Positions 25,702 to 36,435 of a stretch of 64,000 nucleotides of DNA are shown here, piece after piece. A model generated the notes under the pieces. That model had not been told where the DNA came from and did no database searches. It saw only the letters and a program-made list of their open reading frames with translations. The stretch comes from Cryptomeria japonica (taxonomy: Eukaryota > Streptophyta > Pinopsida > Cupressales > Cupressaceae): positions 366,307,667-366,371,666 of the forward strand of contig NC_081415.1 in NCBI RefSeq assembly GCF_030272615.1. Reading direction: 5' to 3'. Within the stretch, counting starts at the first letter, position 1. Every line of letters begins with the position of its first letter. The translations under genes and the position numbers were made by a program.

Positions 25702-26863
25702 GGTAATTTTTATCATGAGTTTTGAAGAAGGCGGCTGCATATTTTGATCTAGTATAAGAAAGTTCGAGGATGATTGTTTTGTATAGCACAATATAGTTAT
25801 GTATAGTCATTCTAAGATGACAAGTGTCTCCTCTGGCCTGAAGCTTGTTTGCTCCCTTGTTTTTTATAAAAGGGAATTCAGGGCTATGAGACGGGGTTTG
25901 GAATTTTGGTCCCTTAAGTGTTCTGAATTTCTGTTTCCAAATAGAAAAGTCTAGGTGAAACAAAAGGATTGTAAAAGGTCATTTTACATAGAAAAAAATA
26001 GAAAGAGTCTTGTGTCTATAATTTTTGCAGGTTCTTGAAGGAGTTATGTATGGATTGTATTCTTACAAAGACAACACAATTAATGAATAAATATATGATT
26101 CAAACCCACTTTTCTCCTGTGTATTGTTCTATCATGTTTTGAATGCATATTATCAAGGATTTTATCATTCATTGCACTGTTGTGGTGTATGTAATTTTTT
26201 GTTCATGCTTTGGTCTGAAAGGTCAGTTAAATGCTTGAATGAAATTGCAGAGTGATAGGAATCTTTACAGGGATTTTGATAAGTAGTTTTGGGTGGGGAT
26301 TACAAATACGATATATTGCAAGGCAATATTATCTCTGGTTATATGTTGTTAGATAAATTCTATCAAAAGTATAGTCTAATGCAGTATGAATTCATGTACC
26401 CAATGGAATAAGGCACTGATCATAGTTAAGTGAATACCTGGGTATTTATTTACTGTTTGGAATCACCACTGGTTTGCTATAACTTGTTGAATATCAAAAT
26501 ATTTTCATTTTATATGAATGTTGTCATGTGTATTAGTCATCTCATGTTCCAAGCGGGTTGAGGATCACTGAGGAATTTGCCATTCCTGAGCATTCTCCCT
26601 TATTGTTGAGTCTTTATATGAGATTATCTACTTTGTTTCATGCATGATTTGTGAGTGTGGCATAAAATCACAAATAAGCATGGTGATAATCCTCCTTGGT
26701 TCTGCAGAGCCTAAAGTGCAGAAGGATCTCGCATCCTTGGCATTGTTGGTCCAAGTCTGAAGAATATTAAATAGTTGGAAGTGGCTTTCCATAAATATTT
26801 TAAGGAGAAAACAACTTGGTATCCACCTTTGAGTTAGTGTAAACCCGTTTTTGGGGACCAACA
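25702..26863 (+). mobile_element. LTR in right palindrome arm
   Basis: Preceded by a purine-rich run (GACGGGATGGGGG) and ended by GACCAACA at 26863, then a primer-binding-like site at 26869. A TATA box candidate TATAAAAG lies at 25865-25872. The start coordinate is approximate because the expected TG is not clean. Element-internal sequence is on both sides: the C-terminal ORF before it and a leader with gag-like ORF after it. Confidence 0.65.
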
Positions 26864-26868
26864 AAAAA

Positions 26869-26886
26869 TGGTGACTGTAGAAGGGA
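26869..26886 (+). other. Possible primer-binding site
   Basis: TGGTGACTGTAGAAGGGA follows the LTR end after five A bases. It begins TGG as all tRNA-primed sites do and resembles the TGGYGACTC-like sites of plant gypsy elements. The tRNA is not identified. Confidence 0.5.
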
Positions 26887-26961
26887 AATAAATGATAAAG
26901 AGTCTCTGGTTAAAAGTTCTTGTTTAAAATATAGTAGAAATTTTCATGATATTTCTGTGAT

Positions 26962-29203
26962 TTGACGGTTGATCCCGCGGTTCTGTATTTTTGGTTCATG
27001 TTTTCCTATGAAAAAGGTGTTCTACATTTTTGTGAGAGAGATATTCCAGTTTATGAACAAGATTCACAGGTTTCTTTCAAGAATTATCAAGCAGTATATT
27101 ATTTGATATCCCAAAGTAACCTACGTGGTGACTCTAAGGTTTTTACGCTTGTGCATATATATTTAAATAATTCTAACAATTCTTTGAAGGACTCTAATAC
27201 TATGAGTAATGCAAAGAACACCAAAGGTTACATGAGGTTGCACCCTGCAGAAAAGTTGGAAGAGCTTTAGGGAGCTCCGCAGAGACAGGGAACAAGAAGA
27301 AATGTAGATACAAGTGTCGATCCCTCATCATGGAATCCCAAGCATAAGAATTCAAGTAAGTCATGGTTAAACTCTGTTCCTAAGGTTCATGCATCATCTT
27401 CCAAAAGTTCTGAATCAGATATTTAGGATTTTTCAATTCTTTATTTGATACACCTATACAAGAAGACGTGCAACCACAAAGAAAAGAATGTACTCAAGTT
27501 TAATATTCAAAGAAGGCAAGAGGTCGGAGTATAAGTAGAAGTCATCAAAGCAAGAATGCTATTGGTGTACCTCCTCCTCTAGGTCTCATAACAATTTTTT
27601 CTCGTAGTTATGAATCAATACGAGAACAAAATGATGTGAACTTGATTGATTTATATTACACTTCCGGATCTGAAATAACTTTGCCATATCCAGAAGAATT
27701 TTTTGGAGATATAGATACATTGAGAAGTGAACTCCAGGAACAGATAGATCTTAGAAGTAAGAGAGAAAAGAAAAAATAATCTGAGGTTATTAGAGCTATG
27801 ATAGAAAGAGATGGTCTGATGAGACAATTAGCAACACTCAAAGCCTTAACGCAAGAAAATGATAAGCCTAGTGTTGAGGGCCCTATTTCAAGAGAGATTG
27901 TAAATAAGAAATCTGAAAATGTAATAAGGGAAAAGGCTAAAAATAATATGGATAACCAGAGGTTAGCTGATCTTAGCCAGCCAAGTATTCAGGTTCCTAA
28001 ATTAGACTTGGATAAGGGAAAATAGAAAGTGTTTGTTGTTAAGATAGATGATAGGAAGTCTTCGACTATCCCGCATTTAAGCCTAAAGTTATCCCAAATT
28101 GACATTGAGCTAGAAACAACCAAGATATAAAATGAAACTTTTACAAAAGAGTTGAAGAGAGTTGAAATGAAAGCCTCAAATGCAGAGATGAAAAGGAAAA
28201 TTGATTTCCTTAAGTTGTCAACTTTGAAAAGTGCTTCATTTATTGCTGGTCCATCCAAAACTCAGGCTATTTCTAGTGCAATGCCAAATATCATTACGAG
28301 TGTTCCATCTCAAAATGACCAAAATACTCAGAACACTGCGATTCCTCTTATTGAGCAGAAAAGTCAAGTAACTACTCAAAATAATAGTCATCCCCTATGT
28401 CCTAAAGATTTTAACACAACTGCAGGGGTTAACATTAGAACAAATGCTATTGTAGCTAATATTATAACAAGTGTTGTAGGACAAGCTACAGTAGGGCAAT
28501 TTCAAAGAAGACCTATCCATCTAGAGAGGTATAGGCAATTACATTTTGATGGGATCCCAGTATATCCCAATATTATCCCAAATGACTTAAGGGATAAATT
28601 TAGTTAATTCACAGATAATAATGCTATAACTGGCAAGGAACACCTAAGGGAATTCACTGAAAAGTTGAATTATTATGAGGAGAAGTATGAAGAACTGGTT
28701 ATGAAATTATTTGTACAATCTCTGACAGAGGATGCTAGGGATTGGTATAGGGGATTGCCAACTGCAAGTATTAGTTCCTGAGAGGAATTTGAAATATTTT
28801 TCAAGGAGTAGTATGGTGATGAAACAAACCCCAGTTTCATGTTAAATGAGTTCAATAACATCAAGAAGTCATTGAATGAGGATGTGTCTTATTTCAATAT
28901 CAGATTTCAGAAAGCTATGCACAAGTTGTTTCAAGTGTTAAGGTTGGATGATACTATTTGTCTAACTACATATATGATGCATTTGATGCAAAAATGGCAT
29001 ATATACTTAGAGACAAGGATCCTCAAACTCTGAGAGATGCATTTAGAATAGCTATAAATGTGGAAGGAAATAGAAGATCTTCAGGTAAGCTCGGAAGAAG
29101 AGAGGATCCTAGACTTTTTAAAAGTTGCAAAGATAAAATTGAAAAGTCTTTAGGTACAAAACCTAAAGAAGAAGAAGATGGGACAAGGTATTTAATACCT
29201 TGA
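26962..29203 (+). pseudogene. Degenerate gag of a gypsy-like element
   Basis: Fragments in several frames: 26962-27270; 27650-28025 (charged); 28152-28607, which ends GIPVYPNIIPNDLRDKFS; and 28610-29203 with LTEDARDWYRGLP, then FNNIKKSLNEDVSYFNIRFQ. The DARDWYRGLP block followed by an aromatic, helix-rich segment is the retrotransposon gag (capsid) pattern of Ty3/gypsy elements. No zinc knuckle, protease or reverse transcriptase follows, so this element is gag-only here. Stops at TAG (28605-28607, 28809) are present. Confidence 0.6.
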
Positions 29204-29293
29204 AGGATTTGAAATTGACTGTGGCAAAAAATGACAAGAGTTTGGTACCAGAAAAGCCATAGTTCAATAAATTTAATAAACCATTAAGATTGC

Positions 29294-29378
29294 AAGATTA
29301 CCGTTACAATACAAATTGGAAAGATTGAAAGATTACCCTTACAATACAAATTGGAAAGATTGAAAGATTACCCTTATT
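29294..29378. repeat. 35-bp tandem repeat, 2.4 copies
   Basis: AAGATTACCSTTACAATACA plus AATTGGAAAGATTGA begins at 29294, 29329 and 29364 with one mismatch between the full copies. Confidence 0.9.
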
Positions 29379-29399
29379 AAAATATTGGTTTGAAAGTAA

Positions 29400-30660
29400 G
29401 TCTTTGGTCCCTTTTATATCCCATTGTTACATTTTCTCACTTAAGGTTGAGGGTTCCACTTTCGTTTGTGGGGCCATTTTTCATTTCTTAAGTATTAAGT
29501 GGTGATAAATCAGTTCGTAAAATATGATATTCCTAAGTCATCCACATGGAATTTCCTATAACCAATTTTCCTTTTTAAATATTTGTGTACGTGTTTGTAT
29601 TTTCCTAAATCTGAAAAGTCCTAAATATTCCTACCATTTTCTAAAGATAGGATGGATCTAACGGATAGCGCTCCCCTGTGATAAAAAAATGCAAGGATTT
29701 TAATGACAGTGGCATCGTGAGATTGTGCTACGTGTTATTGGCAGAAACCAGTAGGGTTAGCAGTGTAACTAGTCGAAAGCATTATGTTACCAGTTTGCAG
29801 GAGGTAAAGATCAATTTACTAACAGTCCCATCAATTTGCACGAGCTCAGAATGAATGGAGATGTTTTATCCTGAGGTAAAAGGTGCTCGATTTTTAAGTT
29901 CAGGAAGAGTCAACAGGTAGTATGTTAGGTGGTAAATTTTGAACAGATCAGATGACCCTTGTGTTCCCCCAATGGAATTTGCAGGGTGGTTACGGACCGC
30001 GGCATCGTGGGATGATGTCACGTGTCTTGTGTTGGCCAGAAAGACCTACAGTGGGTCCACTGACGAAGTTTGATAGAAAGATGAGGTGGTGTTGATAAGT
30101 CCCAATTTTTTAGGGCCGTTGATACAGATGGAAAGTCAAGTTCTGAGTCGACAAGATATGATCGTTAGATTGGCCAACTTGCAGGATGATCAATGGTTGG
30201 TTTTCAAACTTTTTAAATACAAAGTTATGAGTCGTTGTTTTGCTCATGCGAATATTAATGGCAAACAAGACATTTGTGTCCTTTCCCAAGCAATAATAAA
30301 AAGATTGCGTCCTTTCCCAGGCAATAATTAAAAGACTCTTAAAAGGCTTTTTATTCACAAAAGATTTCATAGCAATCTTGAAGAATTTCCTGCTGCTGAA
30401 GGAGACTGAAATGACTCTTTGGGACACAGAATTGTCATCTCTAGCAAAAATCAAAAGCAGTAAGTTTATCTAAGCTCTCCATATGTTCTTGAAACAAATT
30501 GATATTACAAATTGTGTGTGAGGTTGCAAGAATAAAATTCAATTTGTTCTAGGGTTAAGATACTAGACAGAAAATAGTGAAATTTTTTTAATTACTTTGG
30601 TAATTTAAAAATCTTATACTAGCCCTAGTTTTCCTTCCCAAATTTGGAAATATAGTATAA
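29400..30660. other. Non-coding stretch upstream of family copy C
   Basis: No credible protein. A phrase GGCATCGTGRGATNNTG followed by ACGTGT occurs near 29712 and 30000. The second contains TCACGTGT (CACGTG core). A 30-base phrase (GTCCTTTCCCARGCAATAAT) is duplicated at about 30280 and 30310. The style resembles an upstream control region, but no start site can be shown. Confidence 0.4.
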
Positions 30661-30677
30661 ATCCCTAGTTGCAAAAG

Positions 30678-31703
30678 ATGGCTCCCTCATGGAAACATTC
30701 AGGGCAAGTTTGTTATATGAAAATAAATCTTTATGATGATTTCTTGGACCAATTAAAGCCCTCTACAAATGATAAGCAGTAGGGGCAGAAGTTTGTGGAT
30801 GGAAAAACCCTAGGGGAAGGGTTAACTGACAAAGCATTCTGCTTGGTGGATGCTAATATACTGACAACTAGGTTAGAGATTTTCAAATTATGTTATGGAC
30901 AAAGGAAATTAAATTCCCCATTATCTAGTCCTTGGCAGTATGATTTGGGCAAGTTGGTGGTACCGAGTGTTTTCATGGATGTCAATTTACTCAAGGTTGT
31001 TGAAGATAGATATGCCTCAATTTCAAGGGTTATTAGGGGAAATGATGGAGAGATTCTATTAACCATCAGAAGGGAGGAATTTCAAGATATTTTTGACTTG
31101 TATGAATCATCCCCTAGCCTGGTACCAGTAGATTTAAATGAACAAAAGGCGAAGTATTACAAGATGAAGGAATTCATTAGAAAGAATTTCCTTCCGATGC
31201 ATTTAGCCAGAGTGGTAAGTACAACATACCATATCGTCCCTATCTCAGAAGAGTCATTCCCAATTGGTGCTTTCACTCCCTATTTCCATGCTACTTTCTT
31301 TTCTCTATGCCAAATATTGGGTTTTAGTCTCATTACAGTGATGTCGCCTGATTTTATTTACATGGCTATGCAGATACAACATCCAGACTTTACAGTAGTT
31401 TTTGAATTTGTCCTTTATCTTGAGGAAAAGATTCATGAGGGGTTATTAGACATTAATAATTAAGTTACAGGTGTTAAGTTCTCCTTTTATTCTTTACTAA
31501 TGCATATGTTCCTTTTAAGGAATGCAAATTATTTTGAGGGTGCCATGAACCTCAAAAGGACAATAGATAATCAGGAGATTCCAATACAACTCTCGAGCAC
31601 AAACATGTCATGGGATAAAAAAGAGGCTAGCTATATAAGGTTTGATAACAACTTTTCTTTTAGGTTAAGACAAAGGTCGACAGTGAATCCACCAAAGATT
31701 CCT
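30678..31703 (+). pseudogene. Unrecognised family, copy C (N-terminal to middle part)
   Basis: One frame runs from an ATG at 30678 to 31703 with only two stops, TAG at 30780-30782 and TAA at 31461-31463. Motifs in order: SPWQYDLGKLVVPSVF, VIRGNDGEILLTIRREE, FFSLCQILGF, EEKIHEGLL, YSLLMHMFLL, IPIQLSSTN. These match copies A, B and D in order. No known domain is evident to me. Copia LTR sequence begins abruptly at 31707, so the C-terminal part is missing. A C-terminal coiled-coil ORF at 24190-25626 could be its displaced end, although the middle section (the part at 61.0-61.4 kb in copy D) is absent. Confidence 0.65.
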
Positions 31704-31706
31704 AAG

Positions 31707-31928
31707 GAAATATCGGATTCTGCAAAATAGTGATCAACAAAACCAAACTTCAAAACCAAATCAAAAACTCTTTCCAAACTCACCTGAATAAATCATAGGA
31801 ATATATTGACATCAATGACAACAAAATATCCTAGCAGTAGCAGTGACAACAACCAAATCCAACAATTCTTCCAACAATCCAACAATCTCCCCCTTTGGTA
31901 TTGATGGCAACATATGAATGTGAAAAAC
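31707..31928 (-). repeat. Second copy of copia LTR end plus internal edge
   Basis: About 222 bases nearly identical to 21265-21488: the last 178 bases of the LTR (plus-strand sense) and 44 bases of internal sequence. The rest of an LTR is absent on its left. It flanks the 10.2-kb foreign block together with its partner, and it runs without a break into the copia gag-pol. Confidence 0.85.
31885..31898 (-). other. Copia polypurine tract
   Basis: On the minus strand CCAAAGGGGGAGAT lies directly before the LTR, the expected plus-strand priming site of a copia element. Confidence 0.8.
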
Positions 31929-32159
31929 AATCAATGCAAAGAAAGAAGATATCACCAACAAACTCCCCCTAAGATCAAAATAGATAAAGAATTTTTTCAC
32001 ATGATCTCTCTCCCACTTTGACAACAATGCCAAAGATCTCCAAAATAGAAAATCAAACTCTCTCCCAATACATAATCATGAATCTTTCTCCCCCTAGGAT
32101 ACAAAACCAAATCAATAGACCACTCTAGTAGAGGGGTAGGGTCAACTCATGAATCTAGA

Positions 32160-32886
32160 TAAAATGAATAAGGCTCTGAATTCCACCAGATTGATGCAAC
32201 TCAATGCATCTAATTCTCATCACGAGGGGTGGAACCCCTAACTTATCTCTCAAATAGACAAATGTATCTGTAGGCAAAGGTTTAGTGAAAATATCAGCAA
32301 TTTATTCCTTTGTTGATACATAGTCCAGCTTCACCTTCCCTTCACTGACTTTCTCTCTCAAGTAGTTATATTTGATCAATATATGCTTAGAATTTGAATG
32401 TTGTGCTTGATTCTTTGACATGTTTATAGCACTAGAATTATCATAGTATATAATAGTAGGCTCATCATGAATAACTCTAATATCTTTCAACATTTGCTTT
32501 ATCCAAACTATCTAATTGCAATTACTAGCAGCAACAATGTACTCAGCTTCAACAGTAGATAAAGATACTGAATCTTGTTTCTTGCTAGCCCATGAAACCA
32601 ACTTCTTACTTAAAAATAATGCTCCACCAGTAGTACTCTTTTGATCATGAACATCACCAACCCAATCTGCATTAGTGTAAGCACATAACATGAAATCAGC
32701 ATTCTTCAGATACTATAAACCATAATCCATAGTTCCCTTTAGATATCTGAATATTGTCTTAACAACAGTGACATGACTCTCCTTAAGATCAGCTTGATAT
32801 CTAGAAACCATACACATATCATGCATAATGTTAGTCCTAATCTGAGTAAGATATAGCAGTCCACCAACTATAGATCTGTACAAACT
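32160..32886 (-). pseudogene. Copia RNase H region
   Basis: Minus-strand fragments read SRYQADLKESHVTVVKTIFR, then NADWVGDVHDQKSTTG, STVEAEYIVAASNCN, then YYDNSSAINMSKN (32420) and HSNSKHILIKYNYLRE. These are the standard copia RNase H blocks in order (the D of NADW, the E of VEAEY, the D of YYDN). It then runs to FTKPLP near 32280. Several stops interrupt it. It degrades the RNA template during reverse transcription in an intact element. Confidence 0.85.
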
Positions 32887-33760
32887 CTAATTAGCTTTAA
32901 GAGATTCATCATTTTTGGATAGTTTACAACCATGCACCATATGAGTTCCAACTGGTTTGGAATCATCTAGTCCAAACTTCTTCAACAATTCTTTCACATA
33001 CTTAGTTTGAGATATAAAGATACTTTTTCCTATCTGTGCAATCTGCAATCCTAAGAAAAACTTTATCTCACCAATCATAAACATCTCAAATTCTTCATGC
33101 ATATCACCGGCAAACTTCATACTCATATCATCATCACCACCAAAGGTAATGTCATAAAAAAAGACTTCAATAATCAAAATGTTATCTTTTTCAATTTTAA
33201 AGTACAGATTACTATCAGGAGCACCTTTGGTAAATCCTAATTTCAACAAATATTTTTCTAATCTAGCATACCAGGCTCTAGGAGCTTGTTTCAGTCCATA
33301 AAGTGCTTTCTTCAACTTACATACCATGTCTCCATCATTCGATAGTGAAAATCCATCAGGTTGCTCAATGTAAACTTTTTCTTCTATATCACCATTCAAA
33401 AATGAAGATTTGACATCCATCTGATATACCTTGAAATCTTTATTAGCAACATAAGCAAGTAACAGTCTAACAACTTCAATTTTGGCAATCAGGGCAAAAG
33501 TTTCTTCATAATCAATCCATTCACGCTATGAATACCCTTTGCAGACAAGTGTAGCTTTATTTCTAACTACTTCAATGGCTTCATTTAGTTTATTCCTGAA
33601 AAGCCACTTAGTACCAATAACATTTTTATCCTTAGGTCTAGGCACAAGTTCCCAAGTGTTGTTCTTTTCAATATGATCCAACTCTTCTTCCATGGCTCTT
33701 ATCTAGTTTTCATATTTACAGGCTTCAACAACATCTTTAGGTTCAACTTTAGAAATCATA
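32887..33760 (-). pseudogene. Copia reverse transcriptase
   Basis: From 33700 the minus strand reads NNTWELVPRPKDKNVIGTKW, then after a stop MDVKSSFLNGDIEEKVYIEQ and KALYGLKQAPRAWYARL (33420-33280), and FFLGLQIAQ near 33050. These are the copia reverse transcriptase blocks. The catalytic YVDD motif is replaced by FFYD in EVFFYDITFGG, so the enzyme would be inactive even without the stop codons. Confidence 0.9.
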
Positions 33761-33869
33761 CATCTTCTGCAACTAACCTTCTTCTAGTCATCACACCTTT
33801 ATTCTTGTCACCAATAATCTGATTCTCAGAATGATTCAATCTAACATACCTCAAAGTCATCTGATTGTT

Positions 33870-34700
33870 CTAATCCTCAGGTTCTTGCACATCATCACCA
33901 GTAGTAGCAACATCGAGATTAATAGTTTCTACCAGATCATTTTTCTTAGGCTCTTCAAGATGAATAGGAGTTAAAACAACATGTTGACCATCATCATAAG
34001 TTCTGATCTCCTTCCAAAGGTTCTCATCCACCTTCACATTTGCATTATCAACTATCTTTCTCAATCTCTTGTTATAGCACCGGTAGGCTTTACTCTTTAT
34101 GGAATATCCCAAAAAGATACCTTCATCACTTCTAGCATCAAACTTTCCAAGATCCTCATCTCTCTTAATATAAAATTTTCTACCAAAAAATTTGAAATAT
34201 TTCATAGTAGGAATATGACCCAACCAAATCTCATAAGGAGTCTTACCGATATCACCTTTGATATGAACTTTGTTGAATGTATAAACTACAATGCTAATAG
34301 CTTCTCTCCAGTAGACCTTCGAAACATTTCCCTCAATCAACATGGCTCTTGTATCATCCAAGACAGTACGATTCTTCCTTTCAACAATCCCATTCTACTG
34401 TGGAGTCCTAGGATCAGATAGTTGTCTTCTGATTCCATGCATCTCACAGAATGAATTGAATTCATCAGAACAAAATTCTCCACCTCTATCAGATCTCAGA
34501 CACTTCAGCTTCAATCCAGACTCAGTTTCAACTTTATCTTTGAATATCTTAAATATCTCAAATGCTTCTAATTTTTCCTTCAAAAATACAACCTATATTA
34601 TTCAAGAATAATCATCAATTAGCAGCATAAAGTATTTATCACCCTGCACACTTCTAACATTTGTAGGTCCACATAGGTCACTTGCACAAGATCCAAGAAT
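33870..34700 (-). pseudogene. Copia integrase core
   Basis: The minus strand reads GPTNVRSVQGDKYFMLLIDD, then LKCLRSDRGGEFCSDEF (34500), then a TAG stop at 34395-34397, then NGIVERKNRTV and a long C-terminal part including GKTPYEIWLGHIP and GYSIKSKAYRCYN. The second catalytic Asp (SDRGGEF) and the Glu (VERKNR) of the DDE triad are visible. Broken by the stop and an earlier frameshift. Confidence 0.9.
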
Positions 34701-34876
34701 CCATCATATTTATAAGGTTTTCTCTTGAAATAAATCCTTGATTTCTTACCCAACTAACACTCCTTACATACCGGATTAACAGGTTTAACAATTTCAGGTA
34801 GATCTCTAATAGCTTGTGTAGAACTGATCTTAATCAATGAATCAAAGTTTACATGAAACATCCTTCTATGTCACAA

Positions 34877-35671
34877 TCAACTCTTATCTATCTTAGCAAT
34901 CAAACAACGTTTCTCACCAACATTCAAATGAAAATTTTTAGCTTTAGTCTTAATCCCAGATGCAATCTCTATACCAAAGGCATTCAAGATCTTGCATTTA
35001 CCATCCTTAAATTGTAGATCATAACCCTTATCAACCATCTGTCTAGCTCTCAAAATATTATGCTTCAAACCTTCAACATACAAGACATCATCAGTGTTAT
35101 GCTTACCATCAAAAGAAATAGAACCTCTCCCATGGATTACACAGGCTTTGTCATCTCCAAATCTAACTATTCCACCATCATACCTTTTCATGCTTACAAA
35201 TTTTCTTTTGTCACCGGTCATATGATGTGAACAACTGTTGTCAATCACCCATACACCCTTTTCTTCTACCTTAGCAACCAAAGCTTTCTCCTCAACATGA
35301 AAACTTATGGAATCACTAGGTATAGGTCTATCTTCTTTAATGGTAATAAACACAACTTCATCTCCTTCTGATTCATCATCTGTAACACCTTCATCTGCAA
35401 CATAATAACAATTCTTCTGATTCCTAAACTTCCGGTTAGACTTGTAACTCTTATCATACTTTTCATGCTTCTCATATCTATCATTCCTATCAAACTTATG
35501 ATGTCTATCATACTTAGTCATTCTCTCTAGACATGTAGAAGAAAAATTTCCTATCTTATTACAAGAAAAACATTTCAAGGGCAATATTCCATCATACTTA
35601 CTGACACCTTTTGGCAATCTCTGAGCAATCAGTGCTTCAAGCTCATCAAGCTCTTTTTCTTGCTCTACCAT
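34877..35671 (-). pseudogene. Copia zinc knuckle and protease
   Basis: A 264-codon open frame. The zinc knuckle reads CFSCNKIGNFSSTC (about residue 34), with Asn where the histidine of CCHC belongs. A Lys/Asp/Tyr-rich linker follows. The protease site reads WVIDNSCSHHMTGD (about residue 145), where copia elements have DSGCSHHMTG, so the DSG active site is lost. The end of the frame leads toward the integrase. Both substitutions indicate loss of function. Confidence 0.88.
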
Positions 35672-36379
35672 CTCTCTTCTTTCTCTTCATATCTGGATAT
35701 CCTGCACTCATTAGGATCATACTTCTTCTTACCGGATACCAATGCCAATGATCTAAATGCAATCTCAGACTTTCCATGTGATTCTCCAAATTCGCTTAGC
35801 TCAAATGCAACAAGTTTTCCAACCAACACATCTCTTGTCACTGTAGTCACATTCCAGATCTCATTAATGGAAACAACCTTATGTTTATAAGTAGGAAGAA
35901 AAGATCTCAACACCTTAGCAACAATCTCATCTTCCTCAATCTTTCCACTGGCATTCCTGATACCAAGGACAAGTTCATTCACTTTAGCCATGTATGAATA
36001 TATGTTCTCATCATCTCTCATCTTCAATGTCTCATACTTTCCTTTCACGCTCTACAACTTAGCAACTTTTACTTGGCTATCACCTTCATATAGGATCTTA
36101 AGCTTCTACCAGATCTTATGTGCGGTCTAAAGTCCCATAATATTTGTCATTTCAGAATTAGTCAAGGCACTAAGAAATGCTTCCTTCACTCTGCTGTTAT
36201 ATCTTGCTTCCTTAACCTCATCAGGAGTGGATGGTCCATTCTGAGGAACAACATAGACATTCTTAGCAATCTTCTCCAAGAAATTTCAAATTAACCTTCA
36301 TTCGGCTCTTCCATATAGTATAGTTACTTCCATCAAACCTCAAACTATCCTTCTTGAAAAGAATACCTTGAGTTTCCAT
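35665..36379 (-). pseudogene. Copia gag
   Basis: Begins with ATG at 36379 (METQGILFKKDSLRFDGSNY then TIWKSRMK), the usual N-terminal block of copia gag. A frameshift near 36290 follows, then EARYNSRVKEAFLSALTNSE, and the open frame 36048-35665 with MKGKYETLKMRDDENIYSYM and KVLRSFLPTYKHKV (gag-polypeptide family UBN2). It encodes the capsid protein in an intact copy. Overlaps the next frame by a few bases. Confidence 0.88.
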
Positions 36380-36421
36380 CTAAGATCTACTCAAGCAATT
36401 AAGATTCTACCAAAGGATCTA

Positions 36422-36433
36422 GCTCTAATACCA
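36422..36433 (-). other. Copia primer-binding site
   Basis: Minus strand TGGTATTAGAGC, one mismatch (C to T) from TGGTATCAGAGC, complementary to initiator methionine tRNA. It lies two bases from the LTR edge. Confidence 0.88.
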
Positions 36434-36435
36434 AT

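Larger units (their letters stand above)
21492..26863. repeat. Large inverted repeat, arms about 2.67 kb
   Basis: 21492-24163 on the minus strand matches 24190-26863 on the plus strand along the whole length, with about 26 bases between. The outer edges are TGTTGGTGCCC and its counterpart GGGGACCAACA. Each arm carries the same C-terminal ORF and then the same LTR. The arms differ by scattered substitutions and small indels (each is frameshifted at a different place), so they have been separate for some time. Confidence 0.9.

Noticed and set aside
21492-26863. Palindrome as a simple assembly duplication
   Set aside because: The arms differ by many substitutions and separate indels, which an artefact would not produce. 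Long-read confirmation is still desirable.
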